Below are positions 17,226-25,224 of a stretch of 64,000 bases of DNA, in pieces. Below the pieces are notes generated by a model, which did no database searches, was not told where the DNA came from, and saw nothing but the letters and a program-made list of their open reading frames with translations. Numbering within the stretch: the first letter of the stretch is position 1; every line of letters begins with the position of its first letter. Source of the DNA: Amycolatopsis sp. CA-230715 (GTDB taxonomy: Bacteria; Actinomycetota; Actinomycetes; Mycobacteriales; Pseudonocardiaceae); NCBI RefSeq assembly GCF_018736145.1, contig NZ_CP059997.1, positions 9,485,501 to 9,549,500 on the forward strand, written 5' to 3'. Made by a program: the position numbers and the translations under genes.

Positions 17226-17645
17226 TCAGTCCTTGAGCACGGGGGTGTTCTGCGTGGCGGCCAGCCACCACCGCCCGTCTTCTTCCCGGGTCAGGATCCA
17301 CAGCGGCGTGCCCTCGTTGCGGAGGTCGTCGTCGGTGTCGCTGGTGTGCACCTGGTGCAGTTTGACCGCGGCGACGTCGGGCCGGATGAACTGCAGGTGC
17401 ACCAGTTCGTAGGTCGACACGCCTTCGGATTTCCGCGCGTACGCCGTGCGGACGTGACCGATCAGCTCGTCGTGACCGAGCAGGACCTTGCCGCCTGCCA
17501 TCGTGGCGATCGCGTCCTTTTTGAACAAGCTCATGTACTCGTCCACGAGCTGGTTCGCGTGGGCGTACTGGAAGTCCGCGATGACCTGTTTGATCGCCTC
17601 GATGTCCGCTTCGCGGGACGAAGTGCCGCTCTCGGTTGTCGTCAT
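17226..17645 (-). CDS. SnoaL/NTF2-fold protein (SgcJ/EcaC-like)
   Basis: 139 residues with the cone-shaped NTF2 fold pattern: an N-terminal helix (EADIEAIKQVIADFQYAHAN), FKKDAIATMAGGKVLLGHDE, and a long C-terminal strand ending WILTREEDGRWWLAATQNTP. The family includes polyketide cyclases, isomerases and many proteins of unknown activity. It ends 46 bp upstream of the oxidoreductase and has its own MerR-type promoter, so it probably belongs to the same stress or detoxification regulon. Start ATG 17645 lies at the predicted transcription start. Confidence 0.8.
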   Translation of the reverse strand: MTTTESGTSSREADIEAIKQVIADFQYAHANQLVDEYMSLFKKDAIATMAGGKVLLGHDELIGHVRTAYARKSEGVSTYELVHLQFIRPDVAAVKLHQVHTSDTDDDLRNEGTPLWILTREEDGRWWLAATQNTPVLKD

Positions 17646-17652
17646 GGGCGCG

Positions 17653-17683
17653 AGCCTAAAACCTCCAGTGCACTAGAGGTCAA
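17653..17683 (-). promoter_or_regulatory. second MerR-type promoter, 19-bp spacer
   Basis: Minus strand TTGACC (17678-17683) and TAGGCT (17653-17658) are exactly 19 bp apart, with the dyad ACCTCCAGTGCACTAGAGGT (17661-17680, one mismatched pair) between them. Both this dyad and the one at 17194-17213 have GTGCAC at the centre, which suggests a shared MerR regulator. The predicted start site coincides with the ATG at 17645. Confidence 0.7.
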
Positions 17684-17795
17684 CGAACCCTGGCCGGTCG
17701 GTCGTCTGTTGCGGTTGTGACAGTTATTGGTCAGGATCGGCGGATAACGCTGGAGTCCCCACAAAGCCCAGCCGTATAGGTCGTTATACGCTCGG
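17684..17795. other. short gene-free stretch with an inverted repeat
   Basis: CGTATA (17773-17778) and TATACG (17785-17790) form a 6-bp inverted repeat just downstream of the acyl-CoA dehydrogenase stop. It could be a weak terminator or a stray operator; no U-run follows. Confidence 0.25.
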
Positions 17796-18908
17796 TCAGA
17801 GACCGAACGACTTGCCGATGATGTCGCGCTGGATCTCGCTCGTCCCTCCGTACACAGTGGACACCACGGTGGACCGCAGCAGCGCTTCCATCCCGTACTC
17901 GGTCGCGTACCCGTAGCCGCCGAGCATCTGCATCCCGTCCAGCGCCATCGCCTTCGCGAACTCGGTCGCCTTCAGCTTCGCCATGGATGCCTCGCGCGGG
18001 AACAACTCCCCCGGGTTCGCGTCGATCTTGCCCGCCACGTCGTGCACCAGCAGCCGGGTGCACTCCAGCTCGGTCGCGTGATCGGCGAGCCGGTGCCGCA
18101 ACGCCTGGAAGCTCCCCACCGGACGCCCGAACTGCTTGCGCTGCTTGACGTAGTCGAGGGTGTCGGTGAACGCGCGCCGTGCCGCGCCGAGCATGAGCCC
18201 GGCCAGGATCATGCGTTCGAGGTTCAGCCCGGCCATGAGCTGTCCCCACGCCTTGCCCTCGACGCCGACGACGGAATCGGCGGGGAGCACGCAGTCGGTG
18301 AAGTAGAGGTCGTTGACCTCCTTGCCGCCCATGGTGTCGATGCCGTGCACCGCGAGCCCGTCGATCCCCGTCGGCACCGAGAACATGGTCAGTCCGTCGT
18401 GCTTGCCCGCGGTGGTATCGGTTCGCGCGACGAGCAGGATGTTCTCCGCGATGTGCGCATTGGAACACCACGTCTTCTGGCCGTTGACGACCCAGCCGTC
18501 GCCGGTCCGCTCCGCCTTGCAGGTCAGTGCGCCGACGTCGGATCCCGCGCCGGGTTCGGACATCGAAATCGCGAGCACCTTGCCTTCGGTCACCGCACCG
18601 AGCAGGCGCTTCTTCTGCTCGGGCGACCCGAACCGCTCGTAGGCGGCGGCCGCGATGATCGTCGTCGCGAAACCGCCGATCGGCGCGCGCCAGTACCCGC
18701 TCTCCTCCAGGAACAGCACGAGATCGACCATCCCCTGCCCACCGCCGCCGTACTCCTCCGGCAGGGACACCCCGAGCCAGCCGAGGCCAGCGAGCTTTCC
18801 GTACAACTCCGGATCGTGCGGCCCCGCCGGTTTCCCCACCTCACGACGGTAGAAGTCCCCGATCGCGTCGACGAAGGCGCGCTGTTCGAAGGTCAATTCC
18901 CAGGACAT
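17796..18908 (-). CDS. acyl-CoA dehydrogenase
   Basis: 370 residues with the full acyl-CoA dehydrogenase fold: N-terminal helical domain (LTFEQRAFVDAIGDFYRREV), FAD-binding SMSEPGAGSDVGALTCKA, ETF/FAD loop KTWCSNAHIAENILLVART, RKQFGRPVGSFQALRHRLAD, and a C-terminal GGYGYATEYGMEALLRSTVV, with VYGGTSEIQRDIIGKSFGL at the end. It oxidises an acyl-CoA to the 2-enoyl-CoA and passes electrons to ETF. Start ATG 18908. The MpaB-like gene lies 14 bp upstream on the same strand, so the pair is an operon controlled from 19748-19825. Chain-length preference cannot be read. Confidence 0.9.
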   Translation of the reverse strand: MSWELTFEQRAFVDAIGDFYRREVGKPAGPHDPELYGKLAGLGWLGVSLPEEYGGGGQGMVDLVLFLEESGYWRAPIGGFATTIIAAAAYERFGSPEQKKRLLGAVTEGKVLAISMSEPGAGSDVGALTCKAERTGDGWVVNGQKTWCSNAHIAENILLVARTDTTAGKHDGLTMFSVPTGIDGLAVHGIDTMGGKEVNDLYFTDCVLPADSVVGVEGKAWGQLMAGLNLERMILAGLMLGAARRAFTDTLDYVKQRKQFGRPVGSFQALRHRLADHATELECTRLLVHDVAGKIDANPGELFPREASMAKLKATEFAKAMALDGMQMLGGYGYATEYGMEALLRSTVVSTVYGGTSEIQRDIIGKSFGL

Positions 18909-18922
18909 GCGTGAACCCCTTT

Positions 18923-19747
18923 TCAGACGAGCGGGCGCCCGGCGCGGATGCGGCGGCGGACGTCCCACAGGCACAGGTTGAACGGGAACTGGCGCAACGG
19001 CCGCGGGAGCCGCTTCGCGACGGCACCGACCGCGGTCATCAGCGCGCGCCAGCGCCGCTCCTGCCGCGACGTCCAGCCGAGGCGCATTTCGTCCCGGAAT
19101 CGCCGCGGCAGGAACCCGGTGGTGACGAAGCGGTGGAATCGGCCGAACAGCAAGCGGGAAACCCGATCGGCGAACTTCAGGTCGACGATGGCGGTGAGGT
19201 AGTCCCGCACGGTGTCGTCGATCGACACCGCGTCGAGCGACTCGGTCCAGTACTCCTCGAAGGCGTCGCGATCGGCGGGCCACATCTCCCTGCGCACCTG
19301 CAAGGTCGTGCCGAGCGCCGAGGCCTCCTGGTAGAACTCGTCGACCCGCTCGGGGGCGATCCCGCCGAGGAAGACGTCGTAGGTGTCCTCGAATCCTTTG
19401 TAGAGGCACGCCGCCACCCACAGCTGCAGGTTCCGGTCGAACGCGTTGTACTCGACCGGGCTCGGCTCGGTCGACCGGACGTGGACGTGCGCGGTGTTGA
19501 CCGCGCGGCGGTAGTGCCGCTTGTCCTCGTCGGTCCCCATCGTGGCGACCGCGAGATAGCTCAGCGTCGTGCGCGTCCGCTTCACCGGGTGGTGGAACAG
19601 ATTCCCGCTGTGGACCTTGCTCTCCACCACGCCGTACCCGACACCCGGCCTGGCCAGCTGCATGATCACATTCGCGGAGCCCGCCATCAGGGCGGCACCG
19701 AGCACCGCTTCGTCGAGCGTCGCCGTGTTCGCCCGCGTCGTCTCCAT
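18923..19747 (-). CDS. MpaB-family oxygenase-like protein (DUF2236)
   Basis: 274 residues. The DUF2236/MpaB core is recognisable: N-terminal AALMAGSANVIMQLARPGVG, HPVKRTRTTLSYL, the histidine-containing YRRAVNTAHVHVRS, and YNAFDRNLQLWVAACLYKG. In the latex-clearing and MpaB proteins this fold binds haem b through conserved histidines and carries out oxidative cleavage; whether this member does so is unproven. GGAGGT precedes the ATG at 19747. First gene of a two-gene operon with the acyl-CoA dehydrogenase, facing a TetR regulator. Confidence 0.75.
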   Translation of the reverse strand: METTRANTATLDEAVLGAALMAGSANVIMQLARPGVGYGVVESKVHSGNLFHHPVKRTRTTLSYLAVATMGTDEDKRHYRRAVNTAHVHVRSTEPSPVEYNAFDRNLQLWVAACLYKGFEDTYDVFLGGIAPERVDEFYQEASALGTTLQVRREMWPADRDAFEEYWTESLDAVSIDDTVRDYLTAIVDLKFADRVSRLLFGRFHRFVTTGFLPRRFRDEMRLGWTSRQERRWRALMTAVGAVAKRLPRPLRQFPFNLCLWDVRRRIRAGRPLV

Positions 19748-19762
19748 CGTCGACCTCCGCTC

Positions 19763-19786
19763 ATCTGCACACGGCCGTTCGCAGAT
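19763..19786. promoter_or_regulatory. 24-bp palindrome, probable TetR operator
   Basis: In the divergent space between the MpaB-like and TetR genes, ATCTGC (19763-19768) and GCAGAT (19781-19786) flank the self-complementary ACGGCCGT (19771-19778). Ten of twelve base pairs are symmetric. Its size and position fit a site for the neighbouring TetR protein controlling both directions. Confidence 0.6.
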
Positions 19787-19825
19787 ATGCAACGCGGTCC
19801 GAGCCGCCGTGTCAAGATGGGGGCC

Positions 19826-20446
19826 ATGGAAAGCACGTCACTGCGCGTCTACGGCGGCATCACCGGCGACGACCGGCAGGCCGAGCGCCGCGCCCAGTTC
19901 GTCGAAGCGGGATTGGCGCTGCTGGGCGCGGAAGACGGCGAGCCGAACCTGACCGTGCGGGGCGCGTGCAAGCAGGCCGGGCTCGCCGCCCGGTACTTCT
20001 ACGAGAGCTTCGAAGACCGCGACGCGCTCGCCGTGGCCGTGTTCGACCACGTGGTGTCCGAGATCGCGGCGACCACGCTGGCCGCGGTGAAGGCGGCCGA
20101 GCCGGACCCGAGGGCGAAGTCGGCGGCGGGCCTGCGCGCGATCGTGCGCCTGATCGCCGGAGACCCGCGCCGCGGCCGCCTGCTGTTCTCCCCCGCGATC
20201 TCCACACCGGTGCTGCTGAACCGGCGCGCCGAGTCGACCCGCATGTTCGCGCACCTGCTGTCCACGCAGGCGCGCGACTTCTACGGGATCGCGGACAGCA
20301 GCCACCTCGACCTCGCCACCGAGTTCCTGGTCGGCGGCCTCGGCCAGACGCTGGCGTCCTGGCTCGACGGGACGCTCCCGATCAGCGAGGACGACATCGT
20401 CGCGCGGTGCACCGAGATCTTCCTGCACCTGGCCGAATTGCGCTGA
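19826..20446 (+). CDS. TetR/AcrR-family regulator
   Basis: 206 residues. The N-terminal helix-turn-helix reads GEPNLTVRGACKQAGLAARY followed by FYESFEDRDAL, the usual TetR pattern; the C-terminal ligand domain is not assignable. ATG at 19826 is preferred; an in-frame ATG at 19817 would add three residues. It is divergent from the MpaB/acyl-CoA dehydrogenase pair with the palindrome at 19763-19786 between them, so it most likely represses that operon and itself. Confidence 0.85.
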   Translation: MESTSLRVYGGITGDDRQAERRAQFVEAGLALLGAEDGEPNLTVRGACKQAGLAARYFYESFEDRDALAVAVFDHVVSEIAATTLAAVKAAEPDPRAKSAAGLRAIVRLIAGDPRRGRLLFSPAISTPVLLNRRAESTRMFAHLLSTQARDFYGIADSSHLDLATEFLVGGLGQTLASWLDGTLPISEDDIVARCTEIFLHLAELR

Positions 20447-20450
20447 CCCC

Positions 20451-21605
20451 TCAGCGGTCGGCCGCCGTTCGCTCGCGGTAGGCCGCCGTGGCAGCGGCCA
20501 GATCCGCCGCCGATCGCCCGTCGAGCGCGGCGTGCATCTCGCGGTTCGCGGCGACCACGGACGCGGTCTCCTCCCGGCGGATCTTCTGGTAGGCGGCAAG
20601 GCCGCCGGGAAAGTCGCCGGGAAAGTCGCCGGGAAGGTCGCGCGCCAGTTCGTCGGCGAGCACGCGCGCGTCCACAATGGACTGCGACGCGCCGTTGGCA
20701 CCCACCGGGTACATCGGGTGCGCGGCGTCGCCGAGCAGGGTCACCCTGCCCGTTCCCCAGTGCGGCAACGGGTTCCGGTCCACCATCGGGTACTCCAGCA
20801 ACGCCTCGCTGTGCGACACCAGCCACGGCACGTCCAGCCAGCCGAGATCCCAGTCGCCGACGCGCGCGAGCACATCGGCGACGTGGCCGGGGGTGTTCCA
20901 GCCCGCGTCGCCCGGCAGCGGGCCGGGTCCGGCTTCGCGCGCCAGCACGACCCAGTTGAGCGAGTCCGGCCCGATCGGGTACACGATCATCTCCACCCCG
21001 TCGCCACCGCGCACGAGCGCCGCCGACCGGCCACCGAAGAACGGGCGGGCCGCCGTGACGCCGCGCCACATGCGCGTCCCCGACCACTGCAGTGGGCCCT
21101 CCCCCGGATGCAACGCCGCCCGGACGGTCGAGTGCACCCCGTCCGCGGCGATCAGCACCTCGGCCCTCATCGTGCCGCCCGGTACCCGTACCCGCACCTC
21201 GTCGGCGTCCTGGTCGAAGTCCAGCAGCCCGCTTCCGGTGCGCACCGCGTCCTCGCCCAGCCGTTGGCGGACGACTTCGAGCAGGAGCATTTGGAGCTTG
21301 CCGCGGTGCACCGAGTACTGCGGCGAACCGTAACCGCCCGCGAGCCCGCGCGGCTCCGTGAACAGCCGCTCGCCGCGCTCGTTCACGTAGACGTGCTCCG
21401 CGGTGGCGACCCCGATCTCGGGCAGCCTGTCCCCCAGGCCCAGTTCTTCCAGCTCGCGCACGGCGTGCGGCAGCACGTTGATGCCGACGCCGAGCGGTTT
21501 CGGATCGCGCACCCTTTCGATGACGGTCGCCTCGATCCCGTTGGCGTGCAAGGTCAGCGCGGCGGTGAGGCCGCCGATCCCGGCACCCGCGATCAGCACT
21601 TCCAT
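20451..21605 (-). CDS. FAD-dependent aromatic hydroxylase-like monooxygenase
   Basis: 384 residues of the class A flavin monooxygenase family (p-hydroxybenzoate hydroxylase type). FAD-binding GAGIGGLTAALTL is at the N-terminus (residues 6-18), the DG motif is in AADGVHSTVRAAL, and the GD motif is in TLLGDAAHPMYPVGANGASQ. Such enzymes insert one oxygen into an aromatic or related substrate with NAD(P)H. A 12-bp tandem repeat (20604-20639, three units) encodes PGDF-PGDF-PGGL in a loop. AGGGGAAG precedes ATG 21605. Divergent from a LysR gene, the usual regulator of such hydroxylases; it ends 4 bp after the TetR stop, convergently. Confidence 0.88.
   Translation of the reverse strand: MEVLIAGAGIGGLTAALTLHANGIEATVIERVRDPKPLGVGINVLPHAVRELEELGLGDRLPEIGVATAEHVYVNERGERLFTEPRGLAGGYGSPQYSVHRGKLQMLLLEVVRQRLGEDAVRTGSGLLDFDQDADEVRVRVPGGTMRAEVLIAADGVHSTVRAALHPGEGPLQWSGTRMWRGVTAARPFFGGRSAALVRGGDGVEMIVYPIGPDSLNWVVLAREAGPGPLPGDAGWNTPGHVADVLARVGDWDLGWLDVPWLVSHSEALLEYPMVDRNPLPHWGTGRVTLLGDAAHPMYPVGANGASQSIVDARVLADELARDLPGDFPGDFPGGLAAYQKIRREETASVVAANREMHAALDGRSAADLAAATAAYRERTAADR
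20604..20639 (+). repeat. 12-bp in-frame tandem repeat, three units
   Basis: Units at 20604-20615, 20616-20627 and 20628-20639 read GCCGGGAAAGTC, the last with one change. It lies inside the flavin monooxygenase gene and keeps its frame, so copy number could vary without breaking the protein. Confidence 0.8.
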
Positions 21606-21694
21606 GGTCTTCCCCTTTCGGTCTCCCTCCACCTTCGGCCGGACCGCACCAGAAGTCCAAGATCTGGTTGTGCTGGCTACTAGCATGATCCGTT
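21606..21694. promoter_or_regulatory. divergent promoter region of the hydroxylase and LysR genes
   Basis: 89 bp between two divergent starts, AT-richer than its surroundings (CCAAGATCTGGTTGTGCTGG near 21656). LysR regulators normally bind here at a T-N11-A dyad; no single clear copy can be singled out by eye. Confidence 0.35.
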
Positions 21695-22585
21695 ATGGAA
21701 CTGCGTCAGCTCGAATACTTCGTGACCGTGGCGGAAGAAGCGAACTTCACCAGGGCGGCGGAACGACTGCACGTCGCGCAACCGGGGATCAGCGCGCAGA
21801 TCCGGCGGTTGGAACGGGAACTCGGCCAGGAGCTGTTCGACCGGGCGGGGCGCACCGTGCGGCTGACCGAGGTCGGGACCGCGGTGCTCCCCTACGCCAG
21901 GGCAGCGCTCGCCGCGGTGACCGGCACCCGCCTCGCGGTCGACGAGCTGACCGGGCTGCTGCGCGGGCGCGTCGCGGTCGGCACGGTCAGCTCCACCAAC
22001 ACGCTCGATCTGCCCGCGCTGCTGTCGTCGTTCCACCACGCCCACCCCGCCGTGGAAATCACCCTCGTCGAACAGACCTCCGAGGAGCTCGTAGACGCGG
22101 TGCGCACGGGGCGGCTCGATGTCGCCATCGTCGCGCTGGGCGCATACGAGCTACCGCCCGATCTTCGGGGCCAGGTGATCGCCGAACAACCCGTCGTGGC
22201 GGTGCTGGCCGCGGAGAAGGCTCCGGGAACACGCAAGACGATGCCGCTCGACAACCTGCGGGACCGGCCGCTGATCTGCATGCCGGAGGGCACCGGGATC
22301 CGGTCCTGTCTCGACGACGCGTGCGCCAAAGCGGGCTTCACCCCGCACATCGCGTTCGAAGCCGGAAATCCCGCACTGCTCGCGAGCCTTGCCGCGAAGG
22401 GCCTGGGGACCGCGATCCTGCCCTCGTCCGTCGCGAAAGGACAGAGCGGTGTCCGCGCGCTCACCATCACGAAGCCGAAGCTGCGCGGGCGGCTCGTCTT
22501 CGCGTGGCGCGCGGGCGGCCCGATCAGCCCGGCCGCCCGCGCACTCGTCGAGCTGGCACGGCGCACCCTGAAGTTCACCGCGTGA
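21695..22585 (+). CDS. LysR-family transcriptional regulator
   Basis: 296 residues. The N-terminal helix-turn-helix is textbook (MELRQLEYFVTVAEEANFTR, then AAERLHVAQPGISAQIRRLE), followed by the two-lobed periplasmic-binding-like effector domain (VAVGTVSSTNTLDLPALLS; ICMPEGTGIRSCLDDACAKA). It is divergent from the flavin monooxygenase and probably activates it in response to an aromatic inducer. ATG 21695. Confidence 0.93.
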   Translation: MELRQLEYFVTVAEEANFTRAAERLHVAQPGISAQIRRLERELGQELFDRAGRTVRLTEVGTAVLPYARAALAAVTGTRLAVDELTGLLRGRVAVGTVSSTNTLDLPALLSSFHHAHPAVEITLVEQTSEELVDAVRTGRLDVAIVALGAYELPPDLRGQVIAEQPVVAVLAAEKAPGTRKTMPLDNLRDRPLICMPEGTGIRSCLDDACAKAGFTPHIAFEAGNPALLASLAAKGLGTAILPSSVAKGQSGVRALTITKPKLRGRLVFAWRAGGPISPAARALVELARRTLKFTA

Positions 22586-22866
22586 CCGGTGCGCGGTCTG
22601 GCCCCTTGTCGCGATCACTTTGCGCCACAGTTCGCCGGGGCCGACCTGATGCCTGCCGACGTCGGGACACCGACAACGACCGGTGTGACTTCAACCCGAC
22701 ACCGCACACCCCGGAGCGCAGTGGCCGGAATCCCCTGGCTCTCGGGCGTGACGGTCACCTCGGACAGGCTCGCCACGCGATTTTCGTAGGCACCCGACTC
22801 CAGTACATGCTTGTCTCCTCGTCAGCGTCTTCCTCGTTGGCGGGATCGCGCTGGGTGGACGGCCGG
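22586..22866. other. gene-free stretch with possible coding traces
   Basis: No intact gene. On the minus strand a 60-codon frame reading ENRVASLSEVTVTPESQGIP and ending at TGA (22617-22619) has coding-like composition but no usable start; a ribosome-site-like GAGGAG lies just before ATG 22810, in a different frame. This could be another frameshifted small gene in the same decayed patch. Confidence 0.25.
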
Positions 22867-23230
22867 TCAGGCGAGTTCCAGGATGATGCCGTCACCGGCT
22901 TCGTCGTTGTCAGGGCCGTGGTCGCGAATGATGTCGACGATCTCGTCGAACAGAGAGTCGGACCTTCACCACGTCGCGCGGCTGCGATCCTGGCCGCGAC
23001 CTCCGCCCGGTTCGACGGATGGCAGGTGCGGAGAACCTCTTCCCGCTGCCGGATCGTCGCCTGGTAGCCCAGCGCGGCGCGGGACGACGCGGAGTTGAGC
23101 CATCGCAGGACCCAACCACCGTCGGGCGTACCGAATCCGCCTCGGAAAACCTGCCACCGTCGACGATCAGTACGGGGAGGGCGTTGTCGTCGGCGGGGCG
23201 AACGTGGCACGTTCTGGTCTTGATCGGAAC
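22867..23230 (-). pseudogene. frameshifted remnant of a ~110-residue protein, family not recognised
   Basis: Three minus-strand segments in different frames join into one plausible protein: ADDNALPVLIVDGGRFSEAD, then GGWVLRWLNSASSRAALGYQ followed by ATIRQREEVLRTCHPSNRAE, then DSLFDEIVDIIRDHGPDNDE and GDGIILELA ending at TGA 22867-22869. Frame changes fall near 23130 and 22985. Each piece has strong GC at codon position three, as expected of real coding DNA. Two frameshifts make a dead gene likely, although sequencing error cannot be excluded. Confidence 0.4.
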
Positions 23231-23507
23231 ATTCCTCAGAACTGTCGTGGTCTTCGAGTAGAGTGGAAATTGGGGGCTGCATTTTTGGGTTTGCTCGCGT
23301 TTTGGTGGGCACGGTGAAAGTTTCAGACACGCCTGCGGCACGCAGTTGGCAACTGAACGAAAACCCTTGGCCACCTTGGATAGCATCCCCGACGCACTGA
23401 CGGTCCCGTTCGTTTTTTGGCCTGCGGTGTCGTTGTGGGCGCGTTGTGGCAGGTTGTGATCATTTCTGCACCCGATCGGGTGATGAGGTGGTTGGTAGAA
23501 TTGTTTT
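23231..23507. other. AT-richer gap before the HNH gene
   Basis: No supported gene. Composition is visibly less GC-rich than the rest of the window (for example TTGGCAACTGAACGAAAACCC near 23347), and the drop continues into the first codons of the HNH gene, which suggests foreign DNA. Confidence 0.4.
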
Positions 23508-24635
23508 GTGGACGTACTAGAGAAGTCTGAAGAGCGGGTTGTTGCTGATTCTGCGGAGCATTGGAAGAGGTGGTCTCGATATGGGCAGGCGATGTTGTTG
23601 CGACAAATTGTGCAGATGAGACAGGTGCAGTCTCGAAGATCGGTGCTTGCCTGGGTGGCGTTGTCGTGCAACTGCACCCAGGCGGGGGCGGAGCGGAAGG
23701 CGGCGCTCGCTGACGCGTTGACTTCATACCTGCCGCGGACACTGGAGGCGCTGGAGAACGGGCTCATTGATGAAGGTATGGCAGCGAAGGTGTTCGAAGC
23801 CACCGCCTGCGCATCCCAGGATGTCGCGCGGGAAGTCGATGCGCGGGTGAAGTTCGAGAACAAGAACTCGGCCTCACTGCGGCGAATGGTCAACACGCTG
23901 CTGATGCGCATCGACCCGGAAGGATATGAGGCACGGCGGCGGGCGAAGGCGGCGGCGCGGATGCTGGAAATCCGGCATGGGGATCACGGATCGTCGACCT
24001 TGTTCGCCGAACTGCCCTCCGACCGTGCCCAGGCCATCTACGCCGCCTGTGACCGGGATGCGTTGGAGAAGAAGCGCAAGGGCGATAAGCGCACCATGGA
24101 CCAGCTTCGAGTCGATGCGCTGGTGGAGCGCTGCTTGGGTGGAGAGTGTGGGGGTAAGCCGAAGGCGCAGATCTTCGTCTACATCGACCTCCCCACGTTG
24201 ATGGGGATGCGGAACAACCCGGGTGAACTCGCCGGGTGCGGGGAAATCTCACCCGAGATGGCCCGCGAGATCGCCTTCGATTCGAACTCGGTGTGGAACC
24301 GCATCGTGTCGGAACCGATGACCGGGCTACCGGTCGACATGGGACGCAAGAGCTACCGGCCATCGGCACAGATGCGCAAGTACGTCCAAGTGTTGCACCG
24401 CACCTGTTGCATGCTGGGATGTTCCCGGCCCGCCCAATACTCCGACCTCGACCACGCGCAACCTTGGAGCGAGGGCGGCGGGACCGACAAGGTCAACATC
24501 CGCCCGTTCTGCCGGGTGCACCACGGTTTGCGTGACGAACCCGGCTGGGAATTCCACACCGACGCCAACGGCGTCACCACCATCACCACCCCCGACGGCC
24601 ACACCTACACCGACGACCCCACCGGGTTCATCTGA
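23508..24635 (+). CDS. HNH endonuclease with DUF222 (13E12-repeat family)
   Basis: 375 residues. A DUF222-type helical region occupies the N-terminal two thirds (QVQSRRSVLAWVALSCNCTQ; RTLEALENGLIDEGMAAKVF), and an HNH nuclease fold ends the protein: CSRPAQYSDLDHAQPWSEGG, NIRPFCRVHHGLRDE. This family is multi-copy and mobile-looking in actinobacteria (the 13E12 repeat of Mycobacterium); its target is unknown. The 5' 250 bp use unusually T- and A-rich codons (GTTGTTGCTGATTCTGCG), unlike its neighbours, supporting transfer. GTG at 23508. It lies between two decayed genes. Confidence 0.85.
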   Translation: MDVLEKSEERVVADSAEHWKRWSRYGQAMLLRQIVQMRQVQSRRSVLAWVALSCNCTQAGAERKAALADALTSYLPRTLEALENGLIDEGMAAKVFEATACASQDVAREVDARVKFENKNSASLRRMVNTLLMRIDPEGYEARRRAKAAARMLEIRHGDHGSSTLFAELPSDRAQAIYAACDRDALEKKRKGDKRTMDQLRVDALVERCLGGECGGKPKAQIFVYIDLPTLMGMRNNPGELAGCGEISPEMAREIAFDSNSVWNRIVSEPMTGLPVDMGRKSYRPSAQMRKYVQVLHRTCCMLGCSRPAQYSDLDHAQPWSEGGGTDKVNIRPFCRVHHGLRDEPGWEFHTDANGVTTITTPDGHTYTDDPTGFI

Positions 24636-24823
24636 CCGAGCACGGCGAACTACGCCGGACCGGACCGGGCGGTCGAGCCGACACCGCGAACACCGTGGTG
24701 GCCTCTGCGGTCACGGCCCGGCGTGCTCGGACGGGCACGTCAGTGCCCGCAGGTGCGCCCCGGCGGGCACCAGGTTCCCGGCGTCACAAAAGGCATTCTG
24801 GAGTGATCACGCGAAGGAGTGGC
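24636..24823. other. short gene-free stretch upstream of the toxin remnant
   Basis: Nothing coding supported. An inverted repeat GGGCACgtcagtGCCC lies near 24734-24749. The end of the stretch carries the AAGGAG ribosome site (24814-24819) of the following remnant. Confidence 0.3.
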
Positions 24824-25215
24824 ATGCGAGCACACGAGCGGGATCGGCAGTCGCCTGAGTCACGGACGCCGGGGCAGCGGAGGACACCCACCGCCTCCGC
24901 CCACTCGCTCGCTGGAATGCAGCCCGGTGCGGCCAGTCCCGCGCAGTTCGTCGCACCGCAACGCGCGAGGCGGGGCGCACCTACCAGGTCGACCGGCACA
25001 ACACCTGGGTCAGCTACGTGACCGCCCAACGCCGCCAGCACGCGTTGGCCAACTACCAGTTCTCCTCACCGAAGGAATGGTTCGCCGAAGCGTACGCCGC
25101 GTTCCACGGCCCGGACCGGCAAGCGCGCGATCGCCTGCACCCCCAGGTACGGGACTGGTTCGCGACACTACCCCGGCGGGTGCCGCCGGCAGCCGAAGAC
25201 ACTGAAGAGCCGTAG
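24824..25215 (+). pseudogene. internally deleted polymorphic-toxin-like protein
   Basis: A well-formed start (AAGGAG, then ATG 24824) begins MRAHERDRQSPESRTPGQRR and continues TPTASAHSLAGMQPGAASP, the look of the N-termini of actinobacterial DUF4157/eCIS-type secreted toxins. The frame is lost near 24960. From there to the TGA at 25213-25215, another frame carries a C-terminal piece: RHNTWVSYVTAQRRQHALAN, YQFSSPKEWFAEAYAAFHGP, RDWFATLPRRVP. The FSSPKEWFAEAYA pattern is typical of the last helix of lethal-factor-like zinc metallopeptidase toxin domains. The several-hundred-residue middle, including any HExxH, is missing. No immunity gene is evident. Confidence 0.5.
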
Positions 25216-25224
25216 AGTCGACGG

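Noticed and set aside
17773..17790. CGTATA/TATACG inverted repeat as operator of the acyl-CoA dehydrogenase
   Set aside because: It lies downstream of the stop codon, not at a promoter; listed only as an unexplained repeat.
20604..20639. Three 12-bp repeats as a CRISPR or VNTR of functional note
   Set aside because: No spacers; the units are in-frame coding repeats inside the flavin monooxygenase, a common slippage product.
23508..24635. HNH gene as a restriction or defence nuclease
   Set aside because: The DUF222 domain marks it as the abundant 13E12-type family; no methylase or other defence partner nearby.
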